Below are positions 22,328 through 25,457 of a DNA stretch of 25,457 nucleotides, one piece after another (the first letter of the stretch is position 1; every line of letters starts with the position of its first letter). The position numbers and the translations under genes are program-made. The notes beneath the pieces are model-generated. The model did no database searches. It was not told the origin of the DNA and was given only the letters and a program-made list of their open reading frames with translations. The stretch is from Planctomycetota bacterium (lineage in GTDB: Bacteria; Planctomycetota; Phycisphaerae; Sedimentisphaerales; UBA12454): contig JAHJUV010000066.1 of the NCBI GenBank assembly GCA_018828825.1, positions 1 through 25,457 of the forward strand. Direction: 5' to 3'.

Positions 22328-22594
22328 CGATTCGGCTGTAGCCGGGCCGGCTTTTGCCGGAGGAGTCCTTTTCTGAGGCTGCTTTAAAACTTTTTCAGTC
22401 TTCTTGCCGGACTTTAGGTTTTTTTTAGGTTTTGTTTTTTTCGTTTTAGGCTCCGGTTTGTCCTCTGGTTTGTCTGGCGCAGCCTTAGCAGAAGCAAAAC
22501 TGCCGCCCCCGCTCTTGCTTTCGCAAGAAAGCGCGGGGGCTGGAGCTTTTTCTTTGCAGTTGCCTTCAATAGCCTGCCTGCCTTTTATTTGGAT
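22328..22594 (-). other. Open Lys/Pro/Ala-rich 5' extension in frame with top6B
   Basis: 89 in-frame codons upstream of the top6B ATG, up to a TAA at 22595-22597. The part next to the gene reads like real protein (DKPEDKPEPKTKKTKPKK, KKTEKVLKQPQKRTPPAKA), a basic low-complexity tail suited to DNA binding. No standard start codon lies in frame. An ATT at 22570 preceded by AGG, or a TTG at 22569 in another frame (MKATAKKK) followed by a one-base shift, are the candidate beginnings. A frameshift or sequencing error in the A-rich runs, or entry of the hairpin at 22505-22540, could explain the broken start. Confidence 0.5.
22505..22540. repeat. GC-rich 36-base palindromic hairpin
   Basis: GCCCCCGC (22505-22512) pairs with GCGGGGGC (22533-22540). 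Inside, TCTTGC (22513-22518) pairs with GCAAGA (22523-22528) around a 4-base loop, leaving AAGC unpaired. It sits 74 bases past the serA stop and inside the open extension of top6B. It could be a serA terminator (only a short T-run follows on the minus strand) or a small palindromic element inserted in the coding sequence. Confidence 0.6.
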
Positions 22595-22613
22595 TTAATA
22601 TGGTTTCTATTCC

Positions 22614-24206
22614 TTAGCCGAGTTTGCACAAATGAACTTCGTTGACAAAATCGAGCTCGGATATTGCCTTTACGGTTTTTTCATCCGGCATAGCGTCGAG
22701 GCTGACAGCCAGAATCGCTTTTTTCTCTGCCGCCTTTTGTCCTACGCCCATCGTCTGAATATTAATGCCGCCTTTACCCAGAACTGTGCCGACAGAGCCG
22801 ATTACGCCGGGCTTGTCGTCGTTGAAAATAATCATAACATTGTCGCCAGGCGTCATTTCCACATCGAAGCCGTTAATTTCAATTATCCTCATTATATTAT
22901 CGTTAAATACTGTCCCTGTAAAGGTGCATTCACCTTTTGCCGTTGTAACTTTGGCGCCGAACCCCGAAGCGACGTTCTTTGCTTCCGGATTTTTCGTCAC
23001 ATCGATGCTGATGCCTTTTTCCTTTGCCAATGCCGATGCGTTTACCATATTAACCGGGTCTTCGGAAGATGATTTGAGCAGCCCGATTTGGAACGACGAG
23101 GTTACCAGCCCGACACTGTGTTCTGCGATATCGCCTCTATATTGTAATTCGACTTTTTTGATTTGTCCGCCTGCGATGACACTCACAAGGGTTCCGATTC
23201 TTTCCGCCAGTGCCGCGTATGTACTTACAACAGTTGGTACCGCTCCGCCGGTAGCCGGTGCGTTGACGGGGTTTTTGATTGCTCCGGTTTTCAGGTAATC
23301 GACAAGAATTTGTGCCGCTTCCACAGCCACTTCGACTTGTGCCTCTTCAGTGCTTGCTCCCAGGTGAGGTGTGGCGATACAGTTGGCGATTTTTTCGTAT
23401 CTCTTATTCTTTACCGGCGGCTCTTCAGTAAACACATCCAGTGCTGCTGCTGCTATCGTCTTATTTTCCAGTGCGTCATACAATGCGTCTTCATTTATGA
23501 TTCCGCCGCGTGCGCAGTTTATAACTTTCGTCGTTGGTTTCATCATCTTAAACTGTGCTTCGCCTATCATATTAAGTGTCTTCTCATTTTTCGGAACGTG
23601 GACCGTGATAATATCAGCTTCCCTGAAGATTCTTTCGAGGTTATCGGTGATTTCGATTCCCAGCTTTTCTGCATCCGGAGGCGTTGCGACCGGGTCGTAA
23701 CCCAGAATTTTCATATTAAATCCGCTTGCCATCTTTGCCACTGCCATTCCGATTCTTCCCAGCCCGATTACGCCCAGTACCTTATTATTCAGCTGGTTGC
23801 CCATATATTTTTTCTTGTCCCATACGCCGCTTTTAAGGCTGTTGGCCGCCGGCACTACGTGTCTGCTCATTGCGAGCATAAGAGTCATTGTTTGTTCTGC
23901 CGCGCTTAGTGTATTACCGCCGGGCGTATTCATTACAAGTATCCCTTTTTTCGTCGCTGCCAGCACATCGATATTATCGACACCTACCCCGGCCCGAGCG
24001 ATGCCTCGCAGCTTGCCGGGTTTTTCGAGCACTTTTGCCGTTGCTTTAGTTGCGCTTCTTACGATAAGTCCGTCATATTCTCCAATTATGGATATAAGTT
24101 CTTCCGGACTGAGGCCTGTTTTGACTACCGGTTCAACATCTTTCATCGATTTCAGCAGGTCGATACCTTCTTGTGCGAGCTTGTCGGCGATGAGAATCTT
24201 AATCAT
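22614..24206 (-). CDS. serA: D-3-phosphoglycerate dehydrogenase
   Basis: First enzyme of serine synthesis: oxidises 3-phosphoglycerate to 3-phosphohydroxypyruvate with NAD+. The protein has 530 residues, the long type with an extra domain. Seen: the N-terminal substrate domain (LIVRSATKATAKVL, GVGVDNIDV), the Rossmann motif GLGRIG (148-153) with Asp171 ending the second strand, and catalytic residues Arg233 (NCARGGI), Glu262 (FTEEPP) and His281 (TPHLGAST). An intervening domain (VELQYRGDIAEHSV) spans about 320-450. The C-terminal ACT domain (VMIIFNDDKPGVIGSVG) is typically where serine binds for feedback inhibition. The ATG at 24206 has AGGAG 7 bases upstream; the longer in-frame ATG at 24245 overlaps the preceding gene and lacks support. 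Third gene of an operon with the DUF2752 protein and the lipoprotein. Confidence 0.96.
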   Translation of the reverse strand: MIKILIADKLAQEGIDLLKSMKDVEPVVKTGLSPEELISIIGEYDGLIVRSATKATAKVLEKPGKLRGIARAGVGVDNIDVLAATKKGILVMNTPGGNTLSAAEQTMTLMLAMSRHVVPAANSLKSGVWDKKKYMGNQLNNKVLGVIGLGRIGMAVAKMASGFNMKILGYDPVATPPDAEKLGIEITDNLERIFREADIITVHVPKNEKTLNMIGEAQFKMMKPTTKVINCARGGIINEDALYDALENKTIAAAALDVFTEEPPVKNKRYEKIANCIATPHLGASTEEAQVEVAVEAAQILVDYLKTGAIKNPVNAPATGGAVPTVVSTYAALAERIGTLVSVIAGGQIKKVELQYRGDIAEHSVGLVTSSFQIGLLKSSSEDPVNMVNASALAKEKGISIDVTKNPEAKNVASGFGAKVTTAKGECTFTGTVFNDNIMRIIEINGFDVEMTPGDNVMIIFNDDKPGVIGSVGTVLGKGGINIQTMGVGQKAAEKKAILAVSLDAMPDEKTVKAISELDFVNEVHLCKLG

Positions 24207-24225
24207 TTCTTTCTCCTTTGGTTGT

Positions 24226-24912
24226 TCACCATTTTTCGTAATCAATTTCTTTTTGTTCTTCTGCTATACGAAATCGTACAGTTTTACAGTCATAAAAATA
24301 TCTTGAAATACAGAACGCCGTTGCGTTCGACAGTTTCCCGACAGCCGTTTGTACTGTTCCTTTCTCGGCTTCAATGCTCACTGTTATTTCTTTATAGCTT
24401 TCATCAGCCGGCCATATTTTCTTTCGCTCTATGTCGTAAAGGCACGACTTTGTCGTCATTATTCCGTTAAAAAAGTCCTTTTCAGCGAATGTACTCAAAT
24501 CAAAATCCATCACCTGAACTGCGAGCACATATTTGGCGCCGGCCTTTGACGCCGTTTCAAATACGTCGTCTTTTTTATCCTGCGGCAAAGCTAATCGGAT
24601 TTCCTGAATTTCTGCATATTCGGTCAGTCGTTCTTTTTTTATTCGTACCTTTTCCACAAGTGCAATATTCATAGACCTTGTTAATGCAGTTCGCAAATCC
24701 ATCGGGCTTCTTATCCAGCCCGGCTGGCTGATAAAGACAACAATTTTGCCTTCTGTTTTGGCCAGTTTGAATTCAGCCGGTACCACTTTTTCAGACGGCA
24801 TTTCTGATGACATGGCTCCGCCTATGCCGCCTATGGTTCTGCATCCTGTCCAAAATGCCGTTGTGATTGCGATGCCCAATATTATGAAAATATTTTTTAT
24901 GTTTGTGTTCAT
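24226..24912 (-). CDS. Planctomycete-type lipoprotein of unknown function
   Basis: Protein of 228 residues. The N-terminus is a lipoprotein signal: a short basic start, hydrophobic IFIILGIAITTAFW and a lipobox-like TGC with Cys at about residue 24. The position before the box has Trp-Thr-Gly, not the common Leu-Ala-Gly, so processing is likely but not perfect. A Gly-rich linker follows. The mature domain begins VVPAEFKLAKTEGKIVVFI, a pattern I associate with small planctomycete lipoproteins of the form p-x-VPA-x-Y/F-x-L followed by a beta-strand; function unknown. Later parts alternate beta-strands with helices (DLRTALTRSMNIALVEK, YVLAVQVMDFDLS), loosely like nucleotide-free outer-membrane assembly lipoproteins. 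It is 15 bases after the DUF2752 gene and 19 before serA, so probably co-transcribed with both. Confidence 0.72.
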   Translation of the reverse strand: MNTNIKNIFIILGIAITTAFWTGCRTIGGIGGAMSSEMPSEKVVPAEFKLAKTEGKIVVFISQPGWIRSPMDLRTALTRSMNIALVEKVRIKKERLTEYAEIQEIRLALPQDKKDDVFETASKAGAKYVLAVQVMDFDLSTFAEKDFFNGIMTTKSCLYDIERKKIWPADESYKEITVSIEAEKGTVQTAVGKLSNATAFCISRYFYDCKTVRFRIAEEQKEIDYEKW

Positions 24913-24927
24913 TTTTTATGATTTCCT

Positions 24928-25380
24928 TTACGGCAATTCCGCCAATGCTCTCGCTATTGTTACCGCCCAACTGGCCGCGAGAATTATCGCTCCCGCTATC
25001 AATAAGTACTCTATTCGCCAAATCCTTATTGGCGGCAGGAAAGAAAAGTTTATCCCTGTGGTTGCACTAAGTAAAGAAAAAAACGCTGCCAGCAGCAGTA
25101 CAACGCACATCGCCGCCGCGGCTGGCTGTATCCAGAAGGCTTTTATTATTCCGCCCGTCACAAAAACACTTATCGCTGTCGTGAATCCGCACGTCGGGCA
25201 GGGGATACCGTAGTTTCTTTTGAATGCGCATTCGCCCAATGGACTTAAGTTTATTACCCCCTTTGCCGCCAGCCAGAATAATCCGAAAATGACGCAAACA
25301 GCCAGAAAAATCGCTAAAAATACGATTCTATCTTTGGGCTCGGCTCGCCAGAACCATTTTGACTTTTTTTGCTTTTCCAT
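24928..25380 (-). CDS. DUF2752 membrane protein
   Basis: Integral membrane protein of 150 residues. It has about three hydrophobic spans: residues 18-40 (IVFLAIFLAVCVIFGLFWL), 85-107 (AAAAMCVVLLLAAFFSLL) and 122-143 (YLLIAGAIILAASWAVTIA). The family signature lies between the first two: a Cys in LGECAFKRNYGIPCPTCGFTTAISVF, where GIPCPTCGFTTA is diagnostic of DUF2752. The function of DUF2752 is not established; the CPxCG motif suggests a metal or redox role but is not proof. The ATG at 25380 has GAGG about 6 bases upstream. It is the first gene of the operon with the lipoprotein and serA. Confidence 0.88.
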   Translation of the reverse strand: MEKQKKSKWFWRAEPKDRIVFLAIFLAVCVIFGLFWLAAKGVINLSPLGECAFKRNYGIPCPTCGFTTAISVFVTGGIIKAFWIQPAAAAMCVVLLLAAFFSLLSATTGINFSFLPPIRIWRIEYLLIAGAIILAASWAVTIARALAELP

Positions 25381-25389
25381 TTTGACCTC

Positions 25390-25418
25390 AAATTACCCCT
25401 CTTAGGATATTATGTCAA
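25390..25418 (-). promoter_or_regulatory. Weak candidate promoter upstream of the DUF2752 gene
   Basis: On the minus strand, a perfect TTGACA (complement of 25413-25418) is followed after 17 bases by TAATTT (complement of 25390-25395). The start would fall within a few bases of the ATG and cut off the SD, so another -10 may be the real one. Confidence 0.28.
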
Positions 25419-25457
25419 GCTGGTACAAAATACCCTGCCTTTTCGTCCAATTCTTCA

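Noticed and set aside
20999..22387. Plus-strand open frames opposite top6B, up to 205 codons
   Set aside because: Antisense to a gene with all GHKL motifs; no starts with SD and no recognisable domains.
24207..24245. Longer serA start at the ATG at 24245
   Set aside because: It overlaps the lipoprotein gene end, while the ATG at 24206 has a clear SD and matches the usual SerA N-terminus.
22632..24306. Several long plus-strand open frames opposite serA
   Set aside because: They are antisense to a gene with full SerA motifs, and their translations show no family pattern and are Cys/His-rich in the way of antisense frames.

Overview
The window looks like chromosomal DNA of a planctomycete-type bacterium, most plausibly from the Phycisphaerae side of the phylum. 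This is an inference from gene content: a bacterial topoisomerase VI B subunit, a planctomycete-style small lipoprotein, a DUF2752 membrane protein, a MurG gene, long secreted HEAT-repeat proteins, and starts that often lack a Shine-Dalgarno (SD) sequence. Nearly all of it is densely packed housekeeping and repair genes. No gap between genes exceeds 300 bases, and no tRNA, rRNA, CRISPR array, transposase or integrase was seen.

Layout. Bases 2-3742 (+) hold the 3' part of murG, a secreted HEAT/TPR-like protein and a HAD phosphatase. A metallo-beta-lactamase hydrolase (-) overlaps the HAD gene tail to tail and is divergent from a GH130 glycoside phosphorylase/hydrolase (+). Next comes a minus-strand operon LysR regulator - HAD phosphatase - LolA-like protein, divergent from gdhA (NADP-type glutamate dehydrogenase, +). 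gdhA is followed by a long-armed inverted repeat ending in a T-run. From 9532 to 18473 (+) runs a DNA-repair block: family 4 uracil-DNA glycosylase, then addB and addA. On the minus strand, 18476-25380 holds two operons: topoisomerase VI B - phosphohexomutase - cation efflux transporter, and DUF2752 protein - lipoprotein - serA.

The most unusual region is 10270-11522. The first codons of addB, including the Walker A motif, occur twice, 1201 bp apart, sharing a perfect 31-bp repeat. Between them lies a two-gene cassette: a small basic protein overlapped by a nucleotidyltransferase-fold protein. Its promoter is embedded in two 42-bp inverted repeats arranged with an exact 55-bp period. The cassette seems to have entered the start of addB, left a 33-codon remnant behind the glycosylase gene, and supplied a new, slightly different addB start at its right end. 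It carries no recombinase. The gene pair and its operators resemble a self-regulated toxin-antitoxin or defence module. That function is inferred, not shown.

Other points of interest: a topoisomerase VI B gene without its A partner nearby and with an open Lys/Pro-rich 5' extension lacking a normal start codon; perfect T-N11-A palindromes between lysR and gdhA; a ribosome-binding site hidden in a 5' hairpin upstream of the metallo-beta-lactamase gene; and a degenerate heptanucleotide repeat that encodes the C-terminus of one HAD protein.
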